NCBI GenBank assembly: GCA_947453825.1
Contig: CANGHN010000003.1
Span: 1-64,000 of the forward strand
Direction: 5' to 3'
Length of the DNA: 64,000 bases
Source of the DNA: Betaproteobacteria bacterium
GTDB lineage: Bacteria; Pseudomonadota; Gammaproteobacteria; Burkholderiales; Burkholderiaceae
Shown here: positions 46,603 through 59,423 of the stretch, one piece after another
How positions within the stretch are numbered: position 1 is the first letter of the stretch
How the letters are laid out: every line of letters starts with the position of its first letter
Notes under the pieces: generated by a model
Seen by the model: only the letters and a program-made list of their open reading frames with translations
Database searches by the model: none
What the model was told of the DNA's origin: nothing
Translations under genes and position numbers: made by a program

Positions 46603-49079
46603 TCACCATTTCGATGCCATAAGCGTTTTATATCATGCCTCCAAAAGCGTGTCGAATTTTTACTATGGTTTTTAAACATCCAGATCTGCGCTCCAGTTTT
46701 CGGTGTTTGATAAAACGGAATATTCAAATCTTCGTAACGTGCCGTTACAGTTGGATGTGGATGACCGTATCGGTTCCGATAACCATTCTGAGCAAACGAC
46801 TGATCTGGCCTTAACTTTTTTAAGAGATCAATAGATGATGAAGTTTTACTGCCATGATGTGGGGCCATCAAAATCAATTCTCTATTGCCAATCTGAGATA
46901 GTGCTACTTGATCTAAGCGCTCGATGATTTCTGTCTCGCCCTGTCTCTCAACATCGCCAGTTAACCATAATGAAGTATTTTGATTGCGAACCTCAAGTAC
47001 ACAACTCATTTCATTTGGTTTGCGGGAGTACTGGCCTTCAAAAAGGGTAGCCTCATGCGGGTGCCACACTATAAATTCCACCTGATCCCAAGTCCAGCTC
47101 TGCCCATATCGACAGGGCAAGCTTGGAATTTTTCTAGCCTGAAGATTTTGTAGTAAATCGTTATTACTAGGCAAGGAGCCCATCATCGAATCAAACTGTA
47201 TTTGTTTTAATAAGCTTGCAGCCCCGCCAATGTGATCGCTATCGCTATGACTAATCACCATACGATCAATTTGATTGATACCTTTGCCTCGAAGAAAGGG
47301 AAGAATCACTCTCTGACCAGCATCATCTTTTTTACCTTGAATAGGCCCCGTATCATAGAGTAATCTTTTATTGGCAGTCTCAATGAGTACCGCCGTACCC
47401 TGCCCGATATCTAACACGGTTGCCACAAACTCTCCAGCGATGAGATGGTTTTGCTGTAAATGCCTAGTTGATAAGAAAAATGGGGCAAGCAAACACAATG
47501 CTAAGCTACGCAGCCGCCAACTATTTTTTAGTGGGCCTGGCCGAATCGCATACACAATACCTATTCCAGAAAAGATCAGTACCCACCAGTCAGGCTGCCT
47601 TGACCAAACCACTGACCAAGTCCAGCTTGCCATCCAATCTAATACAGTCGCCAGAAATTCCATAGAGGCATGTGCGGGTAATAATAGCCATCGGCCAATA
47701 AACTCCGGCAATAAAGCACCAGCAATTGCTAATGGTGTAACGACATAACTGACTAAAGGAATAGCAAAGGCATTGGCAAGGGGTGAAACGGTAGATATCT
47801 GATAAAACCAAAATAAGGTGAGTGGTAGCAGTGCAATAGTCACTACTGCCTGAACGCGGCAAGCTTCTTGAAGCGCTTGGATCAGTCGCCTATGCCAATG
47901 AACCTCTAATTCCTTACCGGTAGGTATACCTAACAGACCAGAGGAGTCGCCCATCGCAAACAAAATAGCTGCAACCGCCCCGAAAGATAACCAAAATCCT
48001 GGCGTATAAGGCGCCATAGGATCAATCAGCAAAACGAATGCTAATGCCCACCACCAAATATCAAATGATCTGGGGTTTCTGCCAGTCCATAAAGCAAATG
48101 CCACTACTCCAACCATATACATGGTTCTCTGTGCAGGTATCTGAAAGCCTGCAAGCCATGCATAAATAAACGCTGTGATGAAGCCAGCCATTGCTGCAAC
48201 CTTGCTGACCGGCACTAGGAGTGGCCAAGTTCGACGTCGCCAAATCCAAGCGGCAATTGCTGCGACCACACCAGCCAACATCGTGACATGCAAGCCAGAA
48301 ATAGAAATCAAATGCCCAATGCCAGTTGCGTTGAATACCCGCCAATCATCTTGATCAATCGCGTTTTGATCTCCCATGACTAAAGCAATAAGCACTCCTC
48401 CATGAGGAGCATTGCTTGGCAACATTGCTCGAATCTTTTTACGTAATTGCCAACGCGCTAACTCCATCCGTAATTCAAATTCAGTAAAGCCAATTTCTTT
48501 TGCTTGTAGCAGCTCGCCTGATCTGACTGATCCCGTAGCACCAAAGTCTTGATGAAAAGACCAGCGTTCGAAGTCAAATGTGTATGGATTCAAGGCGCCG
48601 TAAGGACGCTTTAACTTAACCTTCAATTTCCAGCGCTGCCCCGGAATGACCTCTGGAATATCTTGAGGATTTCGCCAAGCAGGCTGCCAACTCAAATAGG
48701 CTCGCTGAGGGTGCTGATCTATCAACTCTCTGCCACTAGAGGTCTGCTCAATTGCAAAAGCAAACTTTGCCCCCAAATGATTAGCTTGTGGCAAGGCGGC
48801 AACTCGGCCGATAAGCGTTAACTCCCTGCCCTCTAATTCTGGGCTCAAAATATTGAGTAGCCGATTTTCTGCATAGTGGGCATTCCAAGAAAATCCTAAG
48901 ATAAAGATAAATACAGCAATACCTATCCGCCTCCACAGACTAGCCTTTGGACTGAAGCAAACTACTGCCAGACACACTATGGCAATCGCCAAACTCATAG
49001 AAACCCAAGCATCTGGGATCTGCGGCAAAAAAAGTAGGAGTGATCCCCCGGCGATAAACGCCGTAATAGCTAAGCGCAA
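46599..49079 (-). CDS. comEC: ComEC/Rec2 DNA-uptake channel
   Basis: competence-domain membrane region (HLISISGLHVTMLAG) plus C-terminal MBL domain (SHSDSDHIGG). Confidence 0.95.
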   Translation of the reverse strand: MRLAITAFIAGGSLLLFLPQIPDAWVSMSLAIAIVCLAVVCFSPKASLWRRIGIAVFIFILGFSWNAHYAENRLLNILSPELEGRELTLIGRVAALPQANHLGAKFAFAIEQTSSGRELIDQHPQRAYLSWQPAWRNPQDIPEVIPGQRWKLKVKLKRPYGALNPYTFDFERWSFHQDFGATGSVRSGELLQAKEIGFTEFELRMELARWQLRKKIRAMLPSNAPHGGVLIALVMGDQNAIDQDDWRVFNATGIGHLISISGLHVTMLAGVVAAIAAWIWRRRTWPLLVPVSKVAAMAGFITAFIYAWLAGFQIPAQRTMYMVGVVAFALWTGRNPRSFDIWWWALAFVLLIDPMAPYTPGFWLSFGAVAAILFAMGDSSGLLGIPTGKELEVHWHRRLIQALQEACRVQAVVTIALLPLTLFWFYQISTVSPLANAFAIPLVSYVVTPLAIAGALLPEFIGRWLLLPAHASMEFLATVLDWMASWTWSVVWSRQPDWWVLIFSGIGIVYAIRPGPLKNSWRLRSLALCLLAPFFLSTRHLQQNHLIAGEFVATVLDIGQGTAVLIETANKRLLYDTGPIQGKKDDAGQRVILPFLRGKGINQIDRMVISHSDSDHIGGAASLLKQIQFDSMMGSLPSNNDLLQNLQARKIPSLPCRYGQSWTWDQVEFIVWHPHEATLFEGQYSRKPNEMSCVLEVRNQNTSLWLTGDVERQGETEIIERLDQVALSQIGNRELILMAPHHGSKTSSSIDLLKKLRPDQSFAQNGYRNRYGHPHPTVTARYEDLNIPFYQTPKTGAQIWMFKNHSKNSTRFWRHDIKRLWHRNGD

Positions 49080-49083
49080 AAGC

Positions 49084-49956
49084 TTAAGGCGCTAAATGAG
49101 GATGGGGTAAATCAGCGCAAAGCACTGACCAACGAGGTAATACTTGCATAGCATTACGCCAGACTGCTTGAGAAAACTCAATGTCGTTTACCCCCCGAAT
49201 GGATGCCAAAACTTGCGCAATACGAGGAAGAAAAGCTGGCTCATTAAAGCGAATACCTTCATCCTTCAACCATGCTGGTGGAATATCGGGTGCATCAGTC
49301 TCGGTAACAATGCTATCGATTGGCAACTCACTTAACAATCTACGAATTTGCAAGGCGCGCTCATAAGTAGCGGCTCCACCAAATCCTAACTTAAATCCTA
49401 ATTCGATAAATTGCTCAGCCTGTTGGAAGCTGCCATTAAATGCATGTGCAATACCACCGGGTAGCTTGCGACGACGCAAAGCTTTCAGGATGGCGTCTTG
49501 AGAACGCCTGACATGCAAGATCACAGGCAATTGGTATTGCGCAGCTAAATCTAACTGTGCATGAAAAAAATATTCTTGCCGGCGAGGATCTAAGCCCTCA
49601 ACAAAGTAATCCAATCCAATCTCGCCAATACCCACAAAACGAGGATCCGTCAGTGATTGCAAAATTTGCTGCTCCAAAATTGCAATATCCGCTTCTTGAG
49701 CTTGATTACTGTATAAGGGGTGGATACCTAATGTGTAAACCAAGCCTGGAATCTGCTGCCCATATTGATTAGCAATATTGCGCACCTGCTGACAATCGGC
49801 AGCCTTTACTGAAGGCAGCAAAATAGCTCGCACATTTTTTTCTAATGCAGCATCAATAATGGCTGGCAGAGTAGATGCAAATTCGGAGGCATCTAAATGG
49901 CAATGAGTATCTATCCACATTGGATGCTTACCGTGAGAATGTATTGAGTACTCCAC
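49084..49956 (-). CDS. TatD-family metal-dependent hydrolase
   Basis: [35 protein letters not shown]. Confidence 0.94.
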   Translation of the reverse strand: MEYSIHSHGKHPMWIDTHCHLDASEFASTLPAIIDAALEKNVRAILLPSVKAADCQQVRNIANQYGQQIPGLVYTLGIHPLYSNQAQEADIAILEQQILQSLTDPRFVGIGEIGLDYFVEGLDPRRQEYFFHAQLDLAAQYQLPVILHVRRSQDAILKALRRRKLPGGIAHAFNGSFQQAEQFIELGFKLGFGGAATYERALQIRRLLSELPIDSIVTETDAPDIPPAWLKDEGIRFNEPAFLPRIAQVLASIRGVNDIEFSQAVWRNAMQVLPRWSVLCADLPHPHLAP

Positions 49957-50614
49957 GCTCTAAATGCAAGATACGATCACAACGTTTAGCACGTACTGGA
50001 TCATGTGTCACGATTACAAAAGCAGTCTTTTGTTCTAGAGCAATATCTAACATCAAGTCAAATACACTATCAGCAGTCTCTGTATCTAAATTACCAGTAG
50101 GCTCATCTGCTAATACGCAGGCAGGATTACCAACCAAGGCTCTAGCTACTGCGACACGTTGACGCTCCCCACCAGACAACTCGCCTGGGGTATGCAGTTC
50201 ACGGGCAGCCAAACCAACTGCTTTGAGCATTTTGCTGGCACGCTCCATTGACTCATCATTGCTCATGCCACGAATGCGCAAAGGTAAGGCGACGTTCTCG
50301 ACGGCACTAAATTCATCCAAGAGATGGTGGAACTGATAAATAAATCCCAAACTTTGATTACGTAACTGATCTAATTTACTAGTCGACAAGCTGCTCAAGT
50401 TAGAACCGGCTAGCATGACTGAGCCAGAACTTGGAGAATCTAAGCCCCCTAAAAGATGCAGTAAGGTACTTTTACCAGAGCCTGAAGAGCCCACAATCGC
50501 CACCTTCTCTGAAGTCATCACGTCAAGATCGACTGACTTGAGTACTTCTACAGCGGTCATACCTTGGCCATAAGTCTTTGCTAAACCTCGAGCAGACAGT
50601 ACTAAATTACTCAT
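49928..50614 (-). CDS. lolD: lipoprotein-releasing ABC transporter ATPase LolD
   Basis: [35 protein letters not shown]. Confidence 0.95.
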   Translation of the reverse strand: MSNLVLSARGLAKTYGQGMTAVEVLKSVDLDVMTSEKVAIVGSSGSGKSTLLHLLGGLDSPSSGSVMLAGSNLSSLSTSKLDQLRNQSLGFIYQFHHLLDEFSAVENVALPLRIRGMSNDESMERASKMLKAVGLAARELHTPGELSGGERQRVAVARALVGNPACVLADEPTGNLDTETADSVFDLMLDIALEQKTAFVIVTHDPVRAKRCDRILHLERGVLNTFSR

Positions 50615-51869
50615 ATCGTAGCGCCTCCGCAGGCTGCACTTTAGCGGCGCGCCGACTTGGGTAGAGAGTGGCTAATACTGAAAGCCCAAAAGCCATCAAG
50701 CCTACTGTTAGCACATCACTTGCCCGAACATCAGAGGGTAATTCACTAATGAAATAGACTTCGCGAGGCAAAAACTGAACACGAAATATCGCCTCAATTA
50801 CTGGAACAATTACATCAATATTGAGAGCAATTAATAAACCAAGCACTACTCCTGCTAGCGAACCAAGCAGACCTATAGCCAAGCCTTGAATTAAGAAGAT
50901 GCGCTGAATTAATCCTGGACTTGCACCCATCGTTCGTAAGATCGCAATATCAGCCTGTTTCTCATTGACTGTCATCACCAATGTAGAAACTAAGTTAAAA
51001 GCAGCTACTGCAATAATCAAGGTCAAAATGATGAACATCATTTTCTTTTCGGTCTGAACTGCAGCAAACCAATTACGATTTGAGCGTGACCAGTCAGTAA
51101 CCCATAATGCTTGCGGCACAATCGTGGCTAACTCATTAGCAACCTCGGGAGCACGCTGCATATCATCTACCTTGACTCGCAGCCCTGATGGATCATGAAG
51201 GCGCAATAATGCTGCGGCGTCTTTCCAATGCATGATGGCCAAAGAACTGTCGTACTCATAATGACCGCTATCTACAATGCCAACGACTTGAAGTGTCCGC
51301 ATACGAGGCATTGCACCAGCTGGAGTGAGATCGCTCTCAGGCACAATTAAATTAATACGGTCGCCTACATGCGCACCTACTATTGCGGCAAGTTGAGCAC
51401 CCAATGCAACCCCAAAACTACCGGGCTTAAGATCATCAATACTGCCCGAAACAAATTGTTTTGGTAGGTCAGAAACCTTTCCTTCTTCGCTAGGCAAAAT
51501 GCCACGAATCGCAACTCCACGCATCATGTTTTCACGGCTTAATAAACCTTGCGAGCTGACCATCGGAGCAACCCCGATTACATGGGGTTGTGCAGCAACT
51601 TTAAGGGATAAAGGCTCCCAATCTGTCAAGCCATCAGATGCGGTAATTTCTACGTGGGAGAGAACCGACAACATACGGTCACGCACTTCCTTCTGGAAAC
51701 CATTCATGACCGATAAAACCACAATCAAGGAAGCAACCCCAAGGGCAATGCCTGCGGTTGAGATTCCGGAGATAAAAGAAAGAAAGCCATCACGCTTTCC
51801 AACCGTCTTGCGACGCTTAGAACGGGTGTAGCGCAGGCCAATTTCTAGCTCAATAGGAAGTCTCAACAT
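50607..51869 (-). CDS. lolC: lipoprotein-releasing ABC transporter permease LolC/E
   Basis: [35 protein letters not shown]-terminal FtsX-like domain. Confidence 0.93.
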   Translation of the reverse strand: MLRLPIELEIGLRYTRSKRRKTVGKRDGFLSFISGISTAGIALGVASLIVVLSVMNGFQKEVRDRMLSVLSHVEITASDGLTDWEPLSLKVAAQPHVIGVAPMVSSQGLLSRENMMRGVAIRGILPSEEGKVSDLPKQFVSGSIDDLKPGSFGVALGAQLAAIVGAHVGDRINLIVPESDLTPAGAMPRMRTLQVVGIVDSGHYEYDSSLAIMHWKDAAALLRLHDPSGLRVKVDDMQRAPEVANELATIVPQALWVTDWSRSNRNWFAAVQTEKKMMFIILTLIIAVAAFNLVSTLVMTVNEKQADIAILRTMGASPGLIQRIFLIQGLAIGLLGSLAGVVLGLLIALNIDVIVPVIEAIFRVQFLPREVYFISELPSDVRASDVLTVGLMAFGLSVLATLYPSRRAAKVQPAEALRYE

Positions 51870-51915
51870 AGCGACAGTTTAGACAATCGCAAGGGCAAAC
51901 TGATGGATTATCTAA

Positions 51916-52893
51916 ATGCCACCTAAAATCAGGGGAATGACTGCTAATTTGATCTCTCCAAAAGGCTCCATGCGCCGCTTTACCCTAATGCTTTCGGGGG
52001 AGGATGCCCTGGAAGGCCATACAAACAGCACCTCCCCACCTATGGGACTGCCGCATGAGCGTTTTCTATTAGGCGAGCAAGTTCCCCTAGCCCCAGTTTT
52101 GCTCCTTGGCCAATCTTCCCAAGCAGTGAACCCGGCCCAAATGATTGCTTGTTTACAGCCCGTTCATTTACACGCCACACGAGATCATCTCATCTTGATG
52201 AGTCAAAATCAGATTGATTTGACAGAAGATGAATCGAATCAGCTTCTCAAGACGGTCCTTCCTTTTATTGAGGAAGATTTTCAGTCAACTGTTTTATACC
52301 AAGGTCACTATGCTTGGTTCATTCCAGCGGGCCCATTTACTAGCTTAGCTAGCCATAGCATTGATCAAGCACATGGTCGCAATATTGATTGGTGGATGCC
52401 ACGAGACACTCATGATGAAGGAGTCGCGAAACGTTGGCGCAAACTTCAAAATGAAATACAAATGCTTTGGCATATTAACCCTATCAATGAAGCGCGTGCG
52501 CTGCACGGCTTGCCTAGTGTTAATTCCTTGTGGATCAGCGGCATTGGCAAACTCAATGATGTGACTAGCCCTTCAGCCCTAAAAGAATCAAATCATCTAT
52601 ATGGCTCTCACCCAATACTTGCAGGCTTAGCAAAGCTATTCAATATTCCTTACAGCCAGGAGCTGAATATCTCCGCATTAGCCGGATCTTTTGCCTGGCT
52701 CGATGAGGCCGAAGGTTTCTGGTCACAAGTAAGTCAAGCCTTGATCAATAAAGAGTTAGATGAATTGCTGGTCATCGATTTTCCTCAAGGACTTGTTCGC
52801 GAACGTATCTTCACAGCAAAAGATCTGCACCATAAATCCTGGGCCTTCTGGAAAAAAGCAGAAGCTCTGACCTGGAAGGACTTGATTCGCTGA
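51916..52893 (+). CDS. phosphoglycerate mutase-related hypothetical protein
   Basis: NPINEARALHGLPSVNSLWISGIGKL; 1-nt junction with recJ. Confidence 0.7.
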   Translation: MPPKIRGMTANLISPKGSMRRFTLMLSGEDALEGHTNSTSPPMGLPHERFLLGEQVPLAPVLLLGQSSQAVNPAQMIACLQPVHLHATRDHLILMSQNQIDLTEDESNQLLKTVLPFIEEDFQSTVLYQGHYAWFIPAGPFTSLASHSIDQAHGRNIDWWMPRDTHDEGVAKRWRKLQNEIQMLWHINPINEARALHGLPSVNSLWISGIGKLNDVTSPSALKESNHLYGSHPILAGLAKLFNIPYSQELNISALAGSFAWLDEAEGFWSQVSQALINKELDELLVIDFPQGLVRERIFTAKDLHHKSWAFWKKAEALTWKDLIR

Positions 52894-54653
52894 TGGGTCT
52901 TTTTTCTCAACGCCCTCATTCAGAGCGCACTGTTAACTGGTTACAGCAAAGTGGCTTACATCCTTTGCTAGCTAGGCTATATGCTGCCCGCGGCCTAGAA
53001 TCGCCAAATGAGCTCTCCTTAGATTTAAAGCAATTAATCTCACCTGCGGATTTGAAAAATTGTCTTAGTACTGCCACACTACTCGCAGATATTCTAGAAA
53101 AGAACGAGTCTATACTGATCGTTGCAGACTATGACTGTGATGGCGCTACTGCCTGTGCTGTGGGCTTGCGGGGCTTGCGGATGTTAGGCGGCCCAGAAAC
53201 TCCGATTCAGTTTCTTGTTCCTAATCGTTTTACGATGGGTTATGGCCTCACACCAGAAGTTGTGGAACTAGCAGCACAACAACAGCCAAAACCAAAATAC
53301 CTCATTACCGTTGATAACGGGATTGCCAGTGAAGCAGGTGTAGAGCGCGCTCTTGAGCTTGGCATGGAAGTGATTGTGACTGATCATCACTTACCCGGGG
53401 ATCGACTACCAAAAGCAAAAGCAATCGTAAACCCCAATCAACCAGGATGCGCTTTTCCCAGCAAAGCACTAGCTGGTGTCGGTGTGATGTTTTATGTATT
53501 GGTTGCATTACGCGCAGAACTGCGTAAGCGTGGCAAATTTACCAATGAAACTCAACCTAAGTTAGAAAACTTATTAGACTTGGTTGCACTTGGTACCGTA
53601 GCCGATGTTGCTCAACTAGACCGTAATAATCGGGTATTAGTTTCTAATGGACTCAAACGTATTCGTGCCGGCATCTCTCAAGCAGGTATTCAAGCACTGT
53701 TTCAGGCAGCTACTCGCGATCCTCGCAAGGCGAACACCTTTGATCTTGGCTTTGCCATTGGCCCCAGACTGAATGCGGCGGGACGTTTGGCAGACATGAC
53801 TTTAGGCATTCGTCTATTGCTGACTGACAACACCGATGAAGCCATGACCTTGGCGTATGAGCTCGACCGCATCAATCGCGAAAGACGCGTCATTGAAATC
53901 GGTATGCAAGAAGCGGCTCTAGCCCATCTTGCAGAAGATCAATTAGCTGGAACTATGTCACAACGCAATAGTATTTGCCTTTGGAATTCAGAGTGGCACC
54001 AGGGTGTTGTTGGTATTGTGGCCTCAAGATTAAAAGAACGTTTCAATCGTCCTGCTATTGTTTTTGCCCCTGCCGATGGTAATAGTGGCGAAGAGTTACG
54101 GGGCTCTGGCCGCTCATTAACAGGCTTTCATCTTCGAGATGCACTAGATTTAGTTTCTAAACGTGAGCCTGGCCTGATTCTGAAATTTGGCGGCCATGCC
54201 ATGGCTGCAGGCTTAACGATTCATAAAAATGATTTCGAGCGTTTTGATGCCTGCTTTCAACAAGTGGCTAGTGAACTATTAAATGATGAATTATTAGAGC
54301 GTCGCCATCTTCATGATGGTGCGCTGGAAGCGAGTGAGTTCACCCCTGAAATTGGCGATTTACTTGCCGAAGAAATCTGGGGACAAGGCTTTCCTCAGCC
54401 TGTTTTTTATGGGGAGTTTGAGGTAACTCAACAAAGCCTCATGAAAGAAAAACATCTGCGCCTGATGCTACGCCCCCTAGGAACTGCTCATGGCAAACCT
54501 GCAGATAAACCCTTAACTGCAGTCTGGTTCAACCGCACCCAAAGCCTGCCAGCTAAAGCCAAATTAGCCTATCGCCTAGTAACCGACCGCTACCAAGGGC
54601 AGGCCCGGGTTCAACTCATGATTGAGGCTCACGACGAGAACCCTGGGAGCTAA
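52893..54653 (+). CDS. recJ: single-stranded-DNA-specific exonuclease RecJ
   Basis: [41 protein letters not shown]. Confidence 0.97.
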   Translation: MGLFSQRPHSERTVNWLQQSGLHPLLARLYAARGLESPNELSLDLKQLISPADLKNCLSTATLLADILEKNESILIVADYDCDGATACAVGLRGLRMLGGPETPIQFLVPNRFTMGYGLTPEVVELAAQQQPKPKYLITVDNGIASEAGVERALELGMEVIVTDHHLPGDRLPKAKAIVNPNQPGCAFPSKALAGVGVMFYVLVALRAELRKRGKFTNETQPKLENLLDLVALGTVADVAQLDRNNRVLVSNGLKRIRAGISQAGIQALFQAATRDPRKANTFDLGFAIGPRLNAAGRLADMTLGIRLLLTDNTDEAMTLAYELDRINRERRVIEIGMQEAALAHLAEDQLAGTMSQRNSICLWNSEWHQGVVGIVASRLKERFNRPAIVFAPADGNSGEELRGSGRSLTGFHLRDALDLVSKREPGLILKFGGHAMAAGLTIHKNDFERFDACFQQVASELLNDELLERRHLHDGALEASEFTPEIGDLLAEEIWGQGFPQPVFYGEFEVTQQSLMKEKHLRLMLRPLGTAHGKPADKPLTAVWFNRTQSLPAKAKLAYRLVTDRYQGQARVQLMIEAHDENPGS

Positions 54654-54687
54654 AGGGTAAGGGCAATAACCCCCTTATAATTAGGGG

Positions 54688-55792
54688 ATGGAAGCTGAAC
54701 AACTCAATACGATTTCAAATACCTTGTCTGATCTGCTCACGCGCGAGCAAGCTCTTCGGGGGTATCTTTGACTTCGACGTAAAGTCACGTCGCCTTACCG
54801 AAGTTAACTCCATTCTGGAAGATCCCACGATCTGGGACGATCAAAAGAAAGCGCAGGCCCTGGGCAAAGAAAAGAAATTGCTCGATGGGGTAGTGGCTAC
54901 TCTAACGGATTTAAATACCAACATCACTAGTGCGCTTGAGCTATTTGACATGGCTAAAGAAGAAAGTGATTTCGAAACTATTGCCGCTATCGAACAAGAT
55001 GTCGAGGGCTATAGCAAAATTATTGGCGATCTAGAGTTTCGTCGTATGTTTCATAACGAGATGGACTCGTGTAATTGCTTTATTGATATACAGGCAGGTG
55101 CTGGTGGCACTGAGGCTTGTGACTGGGCCAGCATGCTCTATCGTCAATACCTGAAATATTGCGAACGTAAGGGTTATAAAACAGAAATTTTGGAAGAGTC
55201 CGATGGTGATGTTGCTGGTATTAAAAGCGCCACCATCAAGGTAGATGGTGAGTATGCTTATGGACACCTTCGCTCTGAGACTGGCGTGCATCGCTTAGTA
55301 CGTAAATCCCCTTTCGATTCTTCGAATGGTCGTCATACTTCATTTGCATCTATCTATGTTTACCCTGAGATTGATGATTCAATTGAGATTGAAGTCAATC
55401 CGGCCGATATTCGCACCGACACCTATCGTGCATCTGGTGCTGGCGGTCAGCATATTAATAAAACAGACTCTGCTGTACGCTTAACCCACATTCCCACCGG
55501 CATTGTGGTGCAGTGTCAAAATGACCGTAGTCAACACCGCAACCGTGCTGAAGCTATGACAATGCTCAAATCCCGTCTCTATGAACATGAGATGCAAAAA
55601 CGCCGTGCTGAGCAAGATAAGTTAGAAGCAAGCAAAACAGATGTGGGCTGGGGTCACCAAATTCGCTCTTATGTTTTAGACCAAAGCCGGATTAAAGATT
55701 TACGCACCAACGTCGAGATTTCCAATACCCAAAAAGTACTGGACGGAGATCTCGATGCCTTTATTGAAGCTAGCCTGAAGCAAGGCGTTTAA
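54688..55792 (+). CDS. prfB: peptide chain release factor 2, join(54688..54768,54770..55792)
   Basis: zero-frame [30 protein letters not shown]; +1 shift gives [22 protein letters not shown] motif [17 protein letters not shown]. Confidence 0.97.
54760..54772 (+). promoter_or_regulatory. prfB programmed +1 frameshift site
   Basis: GGGTATCTTTGAC, CTT TGA C slip site with upstream SD-like CGGGGG. Confidence 0.95.
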
Positions 55793-55808
55793 CTGCAACA
55801 CCATAGAT

Positions 55809-57353
55809 ATGAACGATAAAGTAAATCCAAGCCAAGCCACTGAAGTGGTCGATGAGAATCACATCATTGCAGAGCGCCGTGAAAAACTTGCGAAGCTACG
55901 TGCTGGTGGTGTGGCATTTCCTAATGATTTTGTACCCACACACTTAGCGGCAGACTTGCATACACAATATGACAGCCTGACTAAGGAAGAGCTTGCGACT
56001 AAAAAGATACATGTGAAGGTTGCTGGCCGGATGGTGCTGAAGCGGGTCATGGGTAAAGCTAGCTTTGCAACTATTCAGGACCGTAGTGGCCAAATCCAGT
56101 TTTATATTAATGATGAAATTAGTGGTGCCGATACTCATGGCGCCTTCAAACATTGGGATATGGGTGATTTCATATCTGCAGAGGGCAATCTCTTTAAAAC
56201 AAATAAAGGTGAGTTATCAGTAGAGTGTAGTAATTTGCGCTTATTGAGCAAGTCTTTAAGACCCTTGCCCGATAAGTTCCATGGCCTCTCAGACTTAGAG
56301 ACCAAGTATCGTCAGCGCTATGTTGACTTGATTGTGAATCCAGAAAGTCGCAATACTTTTAAAGCACGCAGCAATGCGATTGCCTCCTTACGCCGTCATA
56401 TGTTGGACGCTGACTTCATGGAAGTCGAGACCCCAATGCTTCATCCGATTCCGGGTGGTGCTACAGCTAAACCTTTTATTACTCACCATAATGCTTTAGA
56501 CATGCAAATGTTCTTGCGCATTGCTCCTGAGTTGTATCTCAAACGTTTGGTGGTCGGCGGCTTTGAGCGCGTCTTTGAAATTAATCGTAACTTCCGTAAT
56601 GAGGGCGTCAGCCCACGCCACAATCCAGAATTCACCATGATGGAGTTCTATGCTGCGTACACAGATTACCGTTGGTTGATGGACTTTACTGAAGGCTTGA
56701 TTCGGGCGGCAGCAATGGATGCCCAAGGCACTGCTGTTCTAACCCACCAAGGTCGTGAGCTAGATTTGAGTAAACCATTTCAACGCCTCACTATTACTGA
56801 AGCGATTCTGAAATACAGTGGTCAATCCGGTAAAAGTTACGAAGCTGCTCAACTAGAAGATGCTAATTTCATTCGCACTGAACTTAAAAAAGGTGGCGAG
56901 AATCCAGATACTCCAACATTAAAAAATGCCGGCATTGGTGCTTTGCAGTTGGCTTTATTTGAGTTGGTTGCTGAAGAGCACCTTTGGGAGCCAACTTACA
57001 TCATCGATTACCCGATTGAAGTGAGCCCTCTAGCCAGAGAATCCGATACGCGCCCCGGAATTACCGAGCGTTTTGAGTTATTCATCACTGGCCGCGAGAT
57101 TGCCAATGGCTTCTCAGAGTTAAATGATGCCGAAGATCAAGCTGCACGCTTCCGTAAGCAGGTTGAGCAAAAAGAAGCTGGGGATGAAGAGGCTATGTAC
57201 TTTGATAGCGACTTTATCCGCGCCCTCGAATATGGCATGCCCCCAACTGGCGGCTGCGGAATTGGTATCGATCGCTTAGTAATGTTGCTAACGGATGCCC
57301 CGAATATTCGAGATGTCATTCTTTTCCCGCATCTGCGACGCGAAGAAGAGTAG
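55809..57353 (+). CDS. lysS: lysyl-tRNA synthetase (class II)
   Basis: [36 protein letters not shown]. Confidence 0.97.
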   Translation: MNDKVNPSQATEVVDENHIIAERREKLAKLRAGGVAFPNDFVPTHLAADLHTQYDSLTKEELATKKIHVKVAGRMVLKRVMGKASFATIQDRSGQIQFYINDEISGADTHGAFKHWDMGDFISAEGNLFKTNKGELSVECSNLRLLSKSLRPLPDKFHGLSDLETKYRQRYVDLIVNPESRNTFKARSNAIASLRRHMLDADFMEVETPMLHPIPGGATAKPFITHHNALDMQMFLRIAPELYLKRLVVGGFERVFEINRNFRNEGVSPRHNPEFTMMEFYAAYTDYRWLMDFTEGLIRAAAMDAQGTAVLTHQGRELDLSKPFQRLTITEAILKYSGQSGKSYEAAQLEDANFIRTELKKGGENPDTPTLKNAGIGALQLALFELVAEEHLWEPTYIIDYPIEVSPLARESDTRPGITERFELFITGREIANGFSELNDAEDQAARFRKQVEQKEAGDEEAMYFDSDFIRALEYGMPPTGGCGIGIDRLVMLLTDAPNIRDVILFPHLRREEE

Positions 57354-57360
57354 CGCAAAC

Positions 57361-57386
57361 AAAAGGCACCCTCGGGTGCCTTTTTT
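57361..57386 (+). terminator. Rho-independent terminator after lysS
   Basis: AAAAGGCACCC-TC-GGGTGCCTTTTTT. Confidence 0.9.
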
Positions 57387-57408
57387 ATTGAGCTAACTAC
57401 CGACTTCA

Positions 57409-57669
57409 TTAGTAAGGAGATAACTCGTCAAAGCCCTGAACGTCATGCTTTAGCACATGCTGAGCAATCAATAAAATACCAGCAAAGAAACTAAAGCACA
57501 CCAGCAATGCAAATACATGGTATTGATTTAAGCCACTTTGATTTAATACTTCAAGATAAGTTGCGCTCTCCAAAGCAAGGTGAGTAGATAGCGCTAATAA
57601 AGCAATACCAATTGCTATTTGAGCAACGGAAAGTAATGGGTACGATTGTTTTTTCTGAATAGTTGTCAT
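57409..57669 (-). CDS. small membrane hypothetical protein
   Basis: 86 aa with two hydrophobic segments. Confidence 0.6.
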   Translation of the reverse strand: MTTIQKKQSYPLLSVAQIAIGIALLALSTHLALESATYLEVLNQSGLNQYHVFALLVCFSFFAGILLIAQHVLKHDVQGFDELSPY

Positions 57670-57681
57670 GATGTTGATTCC

Positions 57682-58656
57682 TTAAGCAGGCAGACCCTTC
57701 TCATCAAAGACGCCTTCAAATAAAGCTGAGCTCAAATAACGCTCAGCTGTATCAGGCAGTACGACCACAATAGTCTTGCCTGCATACTCTGGTCTCTTAG
57801 CAAGACGTACTGCGACCGCAGCTGCAGCCCCACAAGAAATGCCAACCAAAATGCCTTCCTCCTTGGCAATCCGACGAGCAAACTCAATTGCCTCCTCATT
57901 GCTCACCTGTTCCACTTTATCTACAACAGATAAATCTAAGTTATCAGGAACGAAACCGGCGCCAATACCTTGAATCTTATGTGGTGCTGGTTTGATTTCT
58001 TCGCCATTCAGTTTCTGGGTAATCACTGGACTCGTAGTAGGTTCAACCGCTACCACTTCAATGGCTTTTTTCTTGACATTCTTAATATAGCGAGCAACCC
58101 CAGAAATCGTTCCACCCGTGCCAACGCCCGCAACGAAGACATCGATTTTGCCGTCAGTATCTTCCCAGATTTCTGGGCCAGTAGTCTTCTCGTGAATTGC
58201 TGGGTTGGATGGATTACTAAATTGCTGAAGCAATACATACTTAACTGGATCAGACTCAGCAATTTCTTTTGCTTTAGCAACGGCGCCATTCATTCCCTTG
58301 GGGCCTTCAGTAAGCACAATCTTTGCGCCTAATGCGGTTAACAATTTACGTCGCTCCATACTCATCGTTTCAGGCATAGTCAATGTCAGAGGAATACCAC
58401 GTGCGGCAGCTACGAATGCCAATGCAATTCCGGTATTACCGCTAGTAGGCTCAACAAGCTCTTTACCCGGACCAAGCAAACCTTTTTCTTGCGCATCATT
58501 GATCATCGCAACACCAATACGGCACTTGACTGAATAAGCTGGGTTACGGCCTTCAATCTTTGCGAGCACGATTGCCTTAGCGCCATCAGTGACGCGATTT
58601 AAGCGAACTAAGGGTGTTTTGCCAATCGTTTCTGAGTTGTCTTGAAAATATGTCAT
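57682..58656 (-). CDS. cysK: cysteine synthase A
   Basis: [48 protein letters not shown]. Confidence 0.95.
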   Translation of the reverse strand: MTYFQDNSETIGKTPLVRLNRVTDGAKAIVLAKIEGRNPAYSVKCRIGVAMINDAQEKGLLGPGKELVEPTSGNTGIALAFVAAARGIPLTLTMPETMSMERRKLLTALGAKIVLTEGPKGMNGAVAKAKEIAESDPVKYVLLQQFSNPSNPAIHEKTTGPEIWEDTDGKIDVFVAGVGTGGTISGVARYIKNVKKKAIEVVAVEPTTSPVITQKLNGEEIKPAPHKIQGIGAGFVPDNLDLSVVDKVEQVSNEEAIEFARRIAKEEGILVGISCGAAAAVAVRLAKRPEYAGKTIVVVLPDTAERYLSSALFEGVFDEKGLPA

Positions 58657-58774
58657 GAAAGACCTTTGCTATTGAATAAGGTAGATCTTATGGGTGGCGC
58701 TTATATTTGTAAAAGAAGTACTTTTCATAAGTTAAGTACTTTTAGATCTAAAGGAAGGGGAAAGCTGGTCTTAG

Positions 58775-59284
58775 CTAGCCTTTATTCCTAAAAAATAGGA
58801 AAACTAGTGTCAGAAATATCGCTAAAAACCAGAATAAGGACCATTCTGGGACCTGCAAACCCAGGATTGTGGGTAATTGAGCTGAACAAAGTCCATCAGC
58901 CTGAAATAACCAGGGCATCTCCTTGGCTAACTGGAATTGATTAATCCAAGTCTCTAAAGGATCAATACCGCAGGAAGATTCCGGGTGAGAAAGAAGCCAA
59001 ACCTGCTTGCCAGCAACAGTCAATCCATATCCAGCTGCCGCTATTGCCAAACCATGAAACCACTTTCTGAATCCCGGAAGACTGGCGGCTAATAGGCAAA
59101 ATACAGCAACTCCTAGATAGCCCACCCGTTGCAAAATACATAAGGGGCAAGGCAGAAAGCTGACTCCTTGATACCCAGTCTGCTGCAGTAGTAAGGCAAA
59201 AATAACAAGGCCCAGGCTAAGCAGGGATATCAAGAGGTATTTGATCGCTTTCATCATGACATCATAGACTGCGATCTGCCCCAA
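58775..59284 (-). CDS. dsbB: disulfide bond formation protein B
   Basis: CPLCILQRVGYL, SSCGIDPLETW, GLCSAQ; true start probably the internal MKAIKYLLIS. Confidence 0.92.
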   Translation of the reverse strand: MGQIAVYDVMMKAIKYLLISLLSLGLVIFALLLQQTGYQGVSFLPCPLCILQRVGYLGVAVFCLLAASLPGFRKWFHGLAIAAAGYGLTVAGKQVWLLSHPESSCGIDPLETWINQFQLAKEMPWLFQADGLCSAQLPTILGLQVPEWSLFWFLAIFLTLVFLFFRNKG

Positions 59285-59423
59285 AAACCATTCGCTTTAT
59301 TACCAGAAATTGGATGTTTATCACTACTCAATCCTACTTACAGACGGATTGACTGAATTTAACTCGTTAAGAATGGGATAATCATGGTTATATTAAATAC
59401 CTAATTTTTTATTTTTCGCATTT

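Noticed and set aside
54878-55792. Truncated prfB pseudogene, as the ORF track would suggest
   Set aside because: The full gene is restored by the classical programmed frameshift.
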